Below are positions 10,879 through 21,600 of a stretch of 64,000 nt of DNA, in pieces (the stretch's first letter is position 1; each line of letters begins with the position of its first letter). The position numbers and the translations under genes were made by a program. The notes under the pieces are model-generated. The model ran no database searches, had not been told where the DNA came from, and saw only the letters and a list, made by a program, of their open reading frames with translations. The stretch covers positions 62,001 through 126,000 of the forward strand of contig NW_012236512.1 in NCBI RefSeq assembly GCF_000787575.1. Reading direction: 5' to 3'. The stretch comes from Acytostelium subglobosum LB1. Taxonomy: Eukaryota > Evosea > Eumycetozoa > Acytosteliales > Acytosteliaceae.

Positions 10879-12871
10879 ATGGAACAGTTAGTGCATTACA
10901 TTATCAATCAATCAAACAAGTTTATATCACTCCCAATATATATAAGAATAGTTGCAACTCACCTTGCTCAAATTGACTTGTTATGTCTTCTCTTGTTGTG
11001 CAAGAGTATCTATTTGAAGAGAAGTAGTATTGCACCGATGTTGAAGCATCAACTTGGATCTGACATTGCAAAGAAGTTGAGAACATTTAAGCATTTATCT
11101 ACAACATTTGAAACATTCACTTACCGTCACCCATCAACATTGAAGGTCGACAAACACTCTAAACCTCTTCAAGTTGGAGATATACCATCGTCAGTGACGC
11201 AGTTAAAGTTCAGTTCATACAGCCAACCTCTTCAGGTTGGACTCATACCATTGTCAGTGACGGAACTATCATTCTTTTCATATTATAAACAATTTCAGGT
11301 TGGATACATACCATCATCGGTGACAAAGCTGTCATTCAGTCATTTCAATCAACCACTTCAGGTTGGACACATACCATCATCAGTGACCCGGTTGTCATTC
11401 GATATATTCTTCAAACAACCTCTTCAGGTTGGGCACATACCATCATCTGTGACACAACTATCAATCGGATTATTCAAACAATCTCTTCAGATTGGAGTTA
11501 TTCCATCATCTGTAACACACCTGAGATTCGGATCATTCTTTCAGCCTCTTCAGACTGGACATATTCCATCATCGGTGACACACCTGTCATTCGGATCACT
11601 CGAACAACCACTTGAAGTTGGACATATTCCATCATCAGTGACACAGTTGACCATCGAAGATTATCGGCATCCTCTCAAAGTTGGACATATACCACCATCA
11701 TTGGTACAATTATCATTACATTTCAGCCAACCTCTTGAAGTTGGTCATATTCCATCATCAGTTACACAGTTGTCAATAGATATATTCAATAGACCGCTTC
11801 AAGTTGGACTTATTCCAACATCAGTAACACAACTATCATTAGGTGGTTTCAATCATCCACTTCAGATTGGACATATTCCATCATCAGTGACGCAGCTATC
11901 ATTAAATAGTTTCAATCAACCACTTCAGATTGGACATATTCCATCATCCGTGACAGAGCTGTCATTAAATAGTTTCAATCAACCACTTCAGGTTGGACAT
12001 ATTCCATCATCAGTGACGCAATTAAAATTCTTACCAATTCGATCAACCTCTTCAGGTTGGACATATTCCATCATCAGTGATTCAGTTGGATTTCTCATCC
12101 TTCAATCAACCTCTTCAGGTTGGACATATTCCATCATCAGTGACACATCTATCATTCTATACATTTGATCAACCCCTTCAAGTTGGACACGTTCCAATTT
12201 CAGTGACACATTTGGTATTTGGCTATCAGTTCAACCAACATCTTGAGCCTGAATACATCCCATCAGTTACCTCACTATCGCTTCAGTGCACTCGGTTCTC
12301 CCATGCCAACTTCAATCAGCTTCTTAATCACAGTCAACTCACCGAGCTTCATATTCACCATCATACTAACAATACCACCGACATCAGGTGGACCGAAGAC
12401 ATCCCAAACATATATCTTGGATCATTCCTGGATGATAATCTTGATACTCTCACAAGATGGAACAGGCCTCTCAATTTGATCATTCACGTCGAGGCAACAG
12501 TTATACCAAAGAAAATACACGAGGTTGTGCCACACTCCATTTTCTCGCTACTAAGGATATTTCCGACCCTAACATTGGAGATGTACTTAGGTGACTCTTC
12601 CTATACGAACAATGACTTTCAAATTGTCTGCAGACTGATCGACTCTGAAACAGTGCTATTTGTCCCCAAATTATACACCTGTCGAGAGGAAACAAAGGAA
12701 GGCGATGGTATTGGATCATTTTGGAGAATGCCACACGATGTGAGGGATGATCAATCGTCCACCCCCAGGCCCCAAGTGGATCATGATCCACTCAGAAAGA
12801 AATCGACACAACAGTTGGCACTTCTAAAAAAGAGCATATTGCTGCAATACCTTGCGATGTATGGTAAATAA
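10879..12871 (+). CDS. FNIP-repeat protein, highly regular array
   Basis: The start is the ATG at 10879 (MEQLVHYIINQ). An F-box-like hydrophobic head (about 70 residues) is followed by about 17 FNIP repeats of 22 residues with the consensus FNQPLQVGHIPSSVTQLSF. The DNA of the units at about 11150-12240 is itself nearly repetitive (about 66-nt period), so these repeats duplicated recently or are kept alike by conversion. The frame slips by one base near 12037 (CCAATTCGATCAA). Removing one A restores the L-x-F-x-x-F-D-Q-P-L spacing exactly, and the array then runs on to a non-repeat C-terminal domain (HSQLTELHIH...). The stop is at 12869. Probably a protein-interaction scaffold; its target is unknown. 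Confidence 0.75.
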
Positions 12872-13056
12872 TAAAGCACCTATTACATTTAATGATAAAT
12901 AAAAATATTCCGGGCCACGTTTTGAAGCTTAATTAGGTCCTTCCTCTATTATAACTACAACAGTGTTCTTTTCTTCTGTCTTCTGGTTTTTGTGTTGAAA
13001 AATGACCTCTTGGAGATATGATATGCACAAATATTTGGTTTGTTTATTGTTGCCAC

Positions 13057-14446
13057 TTACCAACGGACAAGTGACAGCTCAAGCTTAGGGATGTTAAATA
13101 GTGCCTCAACAGCGGAGTCAAGGAATTGGACAGCCTTTTTCCTTATTTGTGAAGGCGGATACATGTTCAATTTAAGATTGATAAGGCCATTTGGTTGGGA
13201 GCATATCCATTGAACTAGTGCCTGTGTAGTCTCAACCCTATGGACTGTAGTGTGATGTAATGTATGGGTCCTAGTTAGTTAAGTAATAGAGACTCCTTAC
13301 TCACTCTTCTCCTTCATTTATATTATATAGAGGGATATTCTTAATTGCTTACCAGGGGGATTGCCTTCGTCATCATAATAATAGCTTCTTAGCAGATGAA
13401 ATGAGACCAGTGATTGGCTCAATGACTGGTTGGAGTCAAAAACGAAGATTGAGAACGTAGTTACAAGGTGAGTGATTGTTGTGTTAAGCGAGAGTGCCTT
13501 TGATATATCACGTTGTTGATGTTCAGACAATTGAGCGTCGTCGCAACTCCAAATGCACAACATGAGTTTGGTGACAGTCTTGTTTTTCTTGATGGTATCG
13601 CACAAATATATTATCTCCTCTGACTTGAATTCAAGCTTTGGTGGATGCTCTTCAAGGTGCTCATCATCTTGGACACTGTTACTATGAAGACATAATGTTT
13701 GGAGTGCTGGTAGTTGAAAGAAACGAGCCAAAATAAGGACAGGGATATTGAACCTGGCTCTAAAAGAAATGTGCTTGAGGTTTGTTGACACAGATGTAAG
13801 GCGTAACGTACGAAACATATCGTTTTCAGGGGACTCATCCGATCGGCAGTCGATAGCAAGTGTTGTAATGTTTGGCAAGGACCCGAGAGACCTGACTATC
13901 TTTGCACAGCTTTTATCATCCACGTACCTGTCATCGACCAGGGCAACTGAAGCGAGATTGCACCATTGGTCAGACGTAATTGTGTTAATGATATAATCTA
14001 TCATGTTGTGATGTATTCTAAATTTGGTACAGAACTGACCAATAGTGATCTGCAAGTGCTCCACTGGCGAAATGAATGACCTGTTTCCATCAAAAAGAGG
14101 TGATATATTCGCAAGATGATCTGCGCTTTGCACTCGCAACACTCTAAGATGCTTGATGATGCAGTACCTTGAATGTGATCCCTTGAGCATTCTTGTCAAC
14201 GCGAGATGTCCAATACGTGATTGTCCTTCAATACCAATATCGTCGATTGAGCTGGATATCAGTTCAAACCATTGCGAGATGAAGAAGATGGTAATTGCAT
14301 TGTACTGCTGAGAGGAGATCCATTGGTGGATCTTCGTCTGGTTCTATTGGCCATCGAGAGTCGCTGATTACCAACCTGATGATCTTCGTCAGTAAGATAT
14401 CTGATAAGTTTGGGTTTGGGTTCTGTGTGCGCATGTCTGTGCTCAT
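13057..14446 (-). CDS. F-box-like/LRR-like dictyostelid protein, frame interrupted
   Basis: ATG at 14446. The N-terminus reads LSDILLTKIIRLVIS...LLSAVQCNYHLLHL, an F-box-like start. The continuing frame (WFELISSSIDDIGIEG) is offset by one base at about 14262-14272. Removing one A in GCAATGG joins them. The middle (14199-13354) has irregular leucine-rich strands (LPNITTLAID, LPALQTLCLH, KTVTKLMLCIW). An exon at 13270-13057 (ALVQWICSQPNGLINLKLN...) reads well as coding. The intron between 13352 and 13271 has good GTAAGC...CTAG ends, but the phase needs one more base in a C5 run at the donor. The stop at 13057 overlaps a possible GTAAGT donor, so the 3' end is uncertain. Function unknown. Confidence 0.55.
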
Positions 14447-14732
14447 ATATGATATAATGATATGCTAGTTGGTTGGTTGTGCTTTGAATGAATTAGAAGT
14501 TTAGTGAGTTTGGGAATAACACCAAACACTCCAATGACCAATTTCAGATTAGCACAACTATTATCAAAGGCATTGAACAACAACAAATAATAATAAATCA
14601 CATCCAACTTGGAAGTTCACTTTCTAAAATATCTTTGATTCAATCACCAACACAGGTCGCATCTTGTGAAACACTACATCAATCACACACATAATCTTTT
14701 ATTATTTTTGTTGCAATCAGATAGAAACAGAC

Positions 14733-16604
14733 ATGATGGAGCAGTTACCGCATTACATTATCAAACAAATATTTGATGAACTGGATGAAGATGATCCACT
14801 TGATGTATTGACATTGGGATTGTCATGTAGGTCAATGTTGGTGCTGTTGAACAACATGACACAGTATCATATTCTTTGGAATATCAATCAACCACAGTTA
14901 CCAAAGGAGTCAACAATATTCAATCAGTTAACGACATTGACTCTATGTCATCTATTCAATGATGAACTCAACTCCATCACGTGCTTTCCAACATCACTTC
15001 GAACATTGGTGTTTGGTGATCGATACAACACACCAATCAGAGCAGGAGTGTTACCTTCAACGATGATCAACTTGACATTTGGAGCAGACTATGATCAATA
15101 CATTGATAAAGGAGTACTACCAGAATCATTACAAACCATTGTGTTTGGTTCAAACTTCAATCAACCAATCACTCTACAACCAACTATAATCAATCGTCTT
15201 GTAAAGTTCCTTGGTAATCAGTCAGAAACAACAAATAGTACTCAGCATAGACTACTCCCAGCCTCGATCACCTCAATAACATTTGGTGATTGTTACAATC
15301 AACCCTTTGAACCAACATCACTGCCTCCACAGTTGACCGCACTATCATTCGGAAGGGACTTTAACCAACCCATTAGAGGCCCACTTCCAACATCACTGCA
15401 CAAGCTTACATTCGGAGCACTATTCAATCAAACAATACCCGATGGAACAATAGATTCATTGACAGAACTAAGATTAAGCAATGATATCTCACCTCACTCA
15501 TTCACTATCAACGCTCTTATACCCTCAATCCTATTATTCATGGCACCAGACAACTCGATCAAGTCACTTGGCTCACTAGGTCACTCACTGACACGACTAA
15601 GTCTCGGTCACCATTTCAACGAACCACTCGTTCCAGGTTATCTCCCAACGACACTCATCCAGTTGGAGTTTGGATATTGCTTCAATCAAACACTACTACC
15701 AGAGTCACTACCAAATGCAATCCAGACACTAAAGTTTGGATATCTGTTCGATCAAGACATCACTCTACTACTACCTCGTTCCCTTCAATCACTGACATTG
15801 GGAGGATGTTTCAACAGACCAATATCACCTGGATCCCTGCCATCAATCACATCACTTGAGTTGAGCAATTCATTCAATCATGTACTGAGTGTTGGCTCGT
15901 TACCCAGATCACTGATCAAACTCAACCTTGGTTTCGAATACAATCATGTGTTACAACATGGTGTATTGCCATCGAATCTCACCGACTTGACATATTACCA
16001 ATTCAATCAACAAATCACACCAGGTCTCCTACCGACCTCACTAAGGTCTCTACGGTTTGGGCAAGGATTCAACAGCTTGATCGAACCAGCGTCATTGCCA
16101 GAGTCGTTAACTGAACTTGACTTGGGATCACAGTATGACCTGCCATTGGAGGAAGGTGCCATTCCAGAATCAATCAACTATCTTGGATTTGGCATTCATG
16201 AACATAACCCGATATCATTAGGTATTCATCATTTTCCCAACTTGACACGGGTGTCAGTGCCATCAATGTACTTTGTCTATGAAGTAGCATTACCAACAAC
16301 AATTAACAACATTAGGATAAGGGATTGTGGATCATACCTCACAATCAACAGGATTTTGGACACGAAGCTTAGCTCTATACACTTGTCAACAGTGGACACC
16401 CGTATCAATTATAAGCAATATGGTTCAATGATAAGTGGGTATTTGATCAACATTGGAACGATACACATCCAGAGTGTACATCAACGTCACGATCATCCAG
16501 AGAGTTTCAACAAGCTCTCAATGCGTCGCAACAGGATGTTCAAAGTGCATCACTACAATCGATCCAAGGGTGTATTCAAGCTGCTTGTCACTGCAGAGGC
16601 ATAA
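14733..16604 (+). CDS. FNIP-repeat protein, intact
   Basis: Single open exon of 623 aa starting MMEQLPHYIIKQIFDEL, the classic F-box-like opening of dictyostelid FNIP genes, followed by SCRSMLVLLNNM. About 17 FNIP repeats (LPxSLTxLxFGxxFNQPI) run from residue about 75 to 510. Three stretches break the regular spacing, including one at about 155-180 (TTNSTQHRLLP). The last 100 residues form a non-repeat tail shared in style with the other FNIP genes of this block (HSFPN/ITI strands). It is the only FNIP gene in the window with an unbroken frame and serves as the reference for the others. Likely adaptor or scaffold. Confidence 0.82.
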   Translation: MMEQLPHYIIKQIFDELDEDDPLDVLTLGLSCRSMLVLLNNMTQYHILWNINQPQLPKESTIFNQLTTLTLCHLFNDELNSITCFPTSLRTLVFGDRYNTPIRAGVLPSTMINLTFGADYDQYIDKGVLPESLQTIVFGSNFNQPITLQPTIINRLVKFLGNQSETTNSTQHRLLPASITSITFGDCYNQPFEPTSLPPQLTALSFGRDFNQPIRGPLPTSLHKLTFGALFNQTIPDGTIDSLTELRLSNDISPHSFTINALIPSILLFMAPDNSIKSLGSLGHSLTRLSLGHHFNEPLVPGYLPTTLIQLEFGYCFNQTLLPESLPNAIQTLKFGYLFDQDITLLLPRSLQSLTLGGCFNRPISPGSLPSITSLELSNSFNHVLSVGSLPRSLIKLNLGFEYNHVLQHGVLPSNLTDLTYYQFNQQITPGLLPTSLRSLRFGQGFNSLIEPASLPESLTELDLGSQYDLPLEEGAIPESINYLGFGIHEHNPISLGIHHFPNLTRVSVPSMYFVYEVALPTTINNIRIRDCGSYLTINRILDTKLSSIHLSTVDTRINYKQYGSMISGYLINIGTIHIQSVHQRHDHPESFNKLSMRRNRMFKVHHYNRSKGVFKLLVTAEA

Positions 16605-16647
16605 GGCCTCCGCTCCACTCGACTCCACAAGCAATGTATTTATATCA

Positions 16648-17600
16648 TTAACAAATATATAAGTTTCCTGCACACAGACATCTATCAACCTCCTCCTTGA
16701 ACTTGGGGTCGATTCCTTCTTTGTAGTGCAGCTGGACGATCCTGAGTGATGTGGAGGTGACCTCTGTCAGCTGATGGTTGACCGTGATGGTCAACTTCCA
16801 TTCAAACCAGAACTGACGATCTTTTGGCGAGGTGGGCAGAGACTCCTCGCGTCTTGAGTGAACGATCGTAACAATATCCTTGCTCTCCAATACTTCTATG
16901 CGCCAGCCTTCTGATCCCCTGACATCCTTTGTCATACACTTCATAAGGAATGGTACCTTGATCTTCAGTTCGAAGCAACCAACATAGATTATGTTCTGAT
17001 GAATCAGTTTCATAATCTTTACAGCTCTAGATGTCTCTTTGTCGTCAAAACACTGATTGATCAAAGATTGTAAGTTAACAGTTCCAGTGATTTGTTGATC
17101 GATTGATCGAACATACCTTGTCGAATATAGTACTCATATGTAACTCATAATCAGTTGGTTGTTGATATGATGACAATATCTCACTTGTTCTCTCAAGAGT
17201 TTCCTTTGATTCAAAGCACTCTGTCATCTTGAGTATGGTCTTCTTTAACTTCTTCCATGTCCTCTCATCTGGTGTATCTGTGACACATGTTAGCTCCTTT
17301 AATCAATCACATGTACACCGCTTACGTACCATTATCTAATATAGCCAACTTATCTAGATGCTCCTCCAACTTATCATGTTGATCCAGAGACTCGAGTCGA
17401 AGTGAGAGTGATTTGCGGTTGGGCAGATCCTCATCCTCCCATGGTATGTACTTGACACTCTTATTCTGTGTGGACTCTATTGATATCCTTCCAGCCAGAC
17501 GAGGTAGATCCTTATAAACAGGTAGTCTCTCTAACTTCTTACTCCAAATCTCAATGATCTGTTCTTCCAATGATTGATCTGATGGTATTAATGTTGCCAT
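16648..17600 (-). CDS. Unrecognised conserved-looking protein (three exons)
   Basis: Exons 17600-17330, 17277-17117 and 17052-16648 give 278 aa with consistent phases. It starts MATLIPSDQSLEEQIIEIW. The middle exon is charged and helical (ERTWKKLKKTILKMTECF). The C-terminal exon alternates short hydrophobic strands (IIYVGCFELKIKVPF, FWFEWKLTITVNH) and ends CLCAGNLYIC. No domain is recognised, and there is no signal peptide or membrane segment. The pattern suggests a helical N-half and a beta-rich C-half. It is convergent with the intact FNIP gene (43 bp) and divergent from the LYRM7-like gene. Confidence 0.65.
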
Positions 17601-18059
17601 ATTATAATTCTATCTGTATATCTTTATAACTATGTATTGGTATTATATTATTTTATATTATGTTGTATGTGTTTGTTAGTATTGGTTAATGATATTTATA
17701 AACAATAAATCGACTATAATTACTTGTAGAGTGTGTTCACTTTTTCAAGGTTTCATGAGGTCAACCCACAAACAATCAATGGGTTTGGGTCATAGACTCT
17801 GAATCTTAAAGACACTTACAAACGACTCTTAGTAGTCATCATTGCTCCCTGGGGTATAACATACAATATATTAGCTATTTCTTATTTCTTCAAAAGATAA
17901 GGATAGAGAATATTGACATTGTATAAATATAATATTTATTTGTTAGTGTACATCAACAATGATTGTCTTGGAAAACATAAATCTCAAATAAACGACATAA
18001 TTTACTGTCACACACACACTAAACGAAGAGATAAATAGTTAAAGAGATAAGAGGGAGAT
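17601..18059. other. Divergent intergenic region
   Basis: 459 bp of AT-rich DNA between two divergent genes. Both promoters must lie here. No recognisable factor site, RNA gene or repeat was seen. Confidence 0.4.
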
Positions 18060-18562
18060 ATGAACAATTTAAGATCAAAGGTTATTTCATCATATATGCG
18101 TCTGTTACGCACAGAGAGAAAGGTGTTTGACAGTGACTTTCAAACACTGAATCGTGTACAACTACAGACTCGTTCACAGTATCGCGATAATAGATCAGTG
18201 GATGACCCTGTCAAGATCGATGAGATGGTACAACATGCTAATGCCGTCTCTGATTTCTTATTGACAAATACTATTCAAGCTGTTAGAAAGACAGAGACTA
18301 GATTCGGTATGATAATGATCGATCGATCTATCATTCATTGATTGAATAAGTATGACTAACGCACATATGCACAACAACAACAGAATTAAAGTTGAGAAAG
18401 GATACACAATTGGGAATGGATAGACAGTATGAGTTTGTTGGAGATCAACCAAAGAAGAGAGAGAGAGGTACTAGAAAGGGTGTCGTCGCTACAGAGTGCT
18501 GTGGCGGTGGTGCATGTGGTCCAATGAGTGTCGACTCTCCAAAGACTGGAGGTTGCTCTTAA
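18060..18562 (+). CDS. LYR-motif protein, LYRM7/MZM1-like (complex III assembly)
   Basis: Exons 18060-18306 and 18384-18562 (141 aa). SYMRLLRTERKVF near the N-terminus is the LYR-type helix of the LYRM7/Mzm1 branch. DDPVKIDEMVQHANAVSDFLLTN follows, and the splice yields RFELKLRKDTQLG, also typical. LYRM7/Mzm1 is a matrix chaperone that binds the Rieske Fe-S protein before its insertion into respiratory complex III. The C-terminus differs from the family: after a basic stretch (PKKRERGTRKG) comes a Cys/Gly tail (ECCGGGACGP...GGCS) with four cysteines. No clear cleavable presequence is seen. Confidence 0.78.
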
Positions 18563-18629
18563 CTAAGACAGACATAGTTGAATAAATACTTTATATATAG
18601 GTAGCATCAGCAACAGAACTAGATCATCA

Positions 18630-21600
18630 TCAAAGTTGTTCAGCAGCAGCATTGGTACCAATGAACTCGATGTAATGTGGAGATGCCTTGATATACTTGA
18701 CTGCATTGTTCTTCAAGATCATCTCGCTCAACAGATTGTATCGATCTTTGGAAAGGCTACATGATGCGACACGAGTGTTAGTCAATCAATCAATCAGAAT
18801 TGACTTTGGTCACTACTTACAAGAGAGGTATTCCACGCTTGAGACCTGGATCATCCTCACCATGTGAATCAAGGAATGGTGAGCCGAGGAATCCAAAGCA
18901 AGCATGATCAAATACGATGGCTACGATCGATAACTCCATCAGTAGATAGAGACCAATGTCACCACAACATGTTTTTGAATGCCAGTTGATCTCGTTGGCA
19001 CCATTCCGTTTGCAACAGGATCCAATACAGATGGCTCGGCCACAGAGTAGGCATAAGGCCTGATCAGAGTTGTTCTTGGTTAGATTACAGGTGGAGCAAA
19101 CGAATGTACGTTTGGACAGATGGAAGAATGTGTTTGGCAGTGTCACCAGCTTGAACTGAGGTGGTTGCCTCTCGACAACATCCTTTGAGATCAAGTGCTC
19201 TTGAAGAGGCTGCTCCAAGAATATCTGATGTCTGGTGCGATGTACATTGCCATTGATGTACGCAATCAATTGAACGAGGTACTTTGGTGAGAGCTCCATT
19301 GATGGCAGGGGAGTGGAGGTGCTGCCCATGAGGACACTATCGAGTAGGACAAGCTTCCTAAGATCAACGCAGAGTTGATAGAATAGTCTGTCATTGCCTC
19401 TAGGCACCTCGGATGTGGGCGAGGTGAGCGCCTGTTCAAATTGCTGTGCAGTCAACTCCAAGTAGTTCTGAAGTGTCAGTTGAGGACGACCAGTAACACT
19501 CAAGTCCACGTAGACCTGATGAACCATCCTCTCCAAACATAATGATCCTGCAGGTTCCTTCTCACTCCAATTGCCACTGCGCAGATTCAACACCTTATGA
19601 TATACATATAATACATTGGAGAGATGTCTTAGCATCTGTCCAGTCTTCTCATCAACTGTTTGTTGAAGGTTCCATTGGCTGATAATGATTGATTGATTGA
19701 TGTATGCGTGTTAGAATTCGATCGATCAAACAACCAAAGTATAACATACTTATTCCTTGATATGAATTCCAGATTGTTGATTGTTGAAGCGAGCAACATC
19801 GATATCTTGGTGTCTGGTGATGGTAGTTTACTTTGTACTACCTTGCCAAATGCTTCGAAGCACTCGAGGAGTTTGGATCCAGCAAAGCCATCTGCCAAGT
19901 ACATTGCAGTGTGACCTGATGGTTGGTCGTCGTGCTGATGATGATTGCTGGTGTGTAGGTGCTGTAGTACTGTCAGTCCAACAGGTGCAGGTGGCAACAA
20001 CGTGTTGGAAAAGAAGTGGCACAATGGACATAGTCGGTGCGTGTTGTGATTGAACCTCTCCATCTTGATGTAACACTGATAGTGTACGGTGTGTCCACAT
20101 ATCTGTGCGATGGTCTCGCTCTTTGACACGTCCAGCTTGATCGAAGAGGCAAAATCTTGTTGATCGACCACACCGTTGGAAGGGTCAATCGAAGATCTGT
20201 CATTGAGCACATGCGCGATGCCAATGTTCTGTATCAAACAGAAGTATCCAATGGGATTGTTGAGGTCATTGAGGTAGTTCTCATCGCGACATATAATACA
20301 CTCTCCTTTGACATCGTGCACCTCATGAGCAGAATGCGAGCCATCCAGGGTCATGTCTTCATCGCTGTCCATGTGCTCATCCTCCAACAGGTTTGAGAAC
20401 CTCAGCTGTTCCTTTGCAATCGATTCCATTGCCTTACGCTTGGCCTCCAGCATCCTTCGCTTCCTGTCCTCCTTGTCCTGCATTGTCTCCATCTCGAACG
20501 CATCACACTCATGACCATTCTCCAAGGTTGGCTCCTTTAGACTCTGCAACAACAATGCCACAGTCGGGTGGAAGAACTTCATCGATGATGTCGTGAGTAC
20601 CAAGTCCAGCAGATCCACAATCGTTTGATATTGTGATGCGCTGTCAACGCGATCATGTTGTCTTGATATGCACATCTTCTTGATAGTGTCGTGCTCGGTT
20701 GGATGAGTGTCCAGAGCCAACATCATCAAGTGTAGGATATTGTCCACAGTGTCCGATCGGAAGATCACACGCTGTTGTGTGTCATACTCGTCCAGGGGCA
20801 CGGGGTCGACCAGTTGCACGGTGCAGTGGAGTAGCGAGAAGTATATCCTCTTGTAGAGTTGGGGCGACAGTAGCAACTGGCCGATCGCATCAAAGTCCTG
20901 ACGCAATGGAGCCAAAGTGTTGACGGCAACTCTTCGCACATTGTTGTTACGATGCTGTTGTGGAAGCGTCGAGACGACCTCCTCTGCCCTCTCGCGGTAT
21001 CTATACGTGTAGCCATAGTAGTACTTGTTGTAGTACGTGTAGTACTCGGGCTTGAGTGAGTAGCGGCCATGACTAGAGAGGGTGTTGGGCTGGACATATA
21101 TGGCCACCTCCTTGAGCACAGAGTCGACATCGTTGGCGTCAAAGTTGACAAAGCGCAACTCAGTGTTGAGCAATGTGTTGAGCTTGGTGTACGTCCTGTT
21201 CTTGACGATCAAATGATGAATGATGTCGTACTTGATGACGTCTCGTGTTGTTTGCTTGCCAATCAATGATCGCTCTGTGATCAACACCATGAGGAATTGA
21301 TAAAAGTACACCAGTACACCTGTTTGGTAGTTGTTCAGTGCTGTGTTGCTCTGGAACAATGTGTCCAGTCTCTTGAAGTGACTGAAATATGTTGTGATGA
21401 AGTGGTCCGCCTTCAAAGATGCACAGGACATCTGCTTCAAGTATAGATCATAGATGTATATATACTTGAGGTATGGATGTGATTGATAGCTATGTACCTG
21501 CAACTCAATAGGGTCTCCATTCTTGAGCCAAAGTCGTGACTTGCTCTCTGCAATAAGGTTGTCAATATTGGCTGGTCCATATAATGAATGTTCAACCAAG

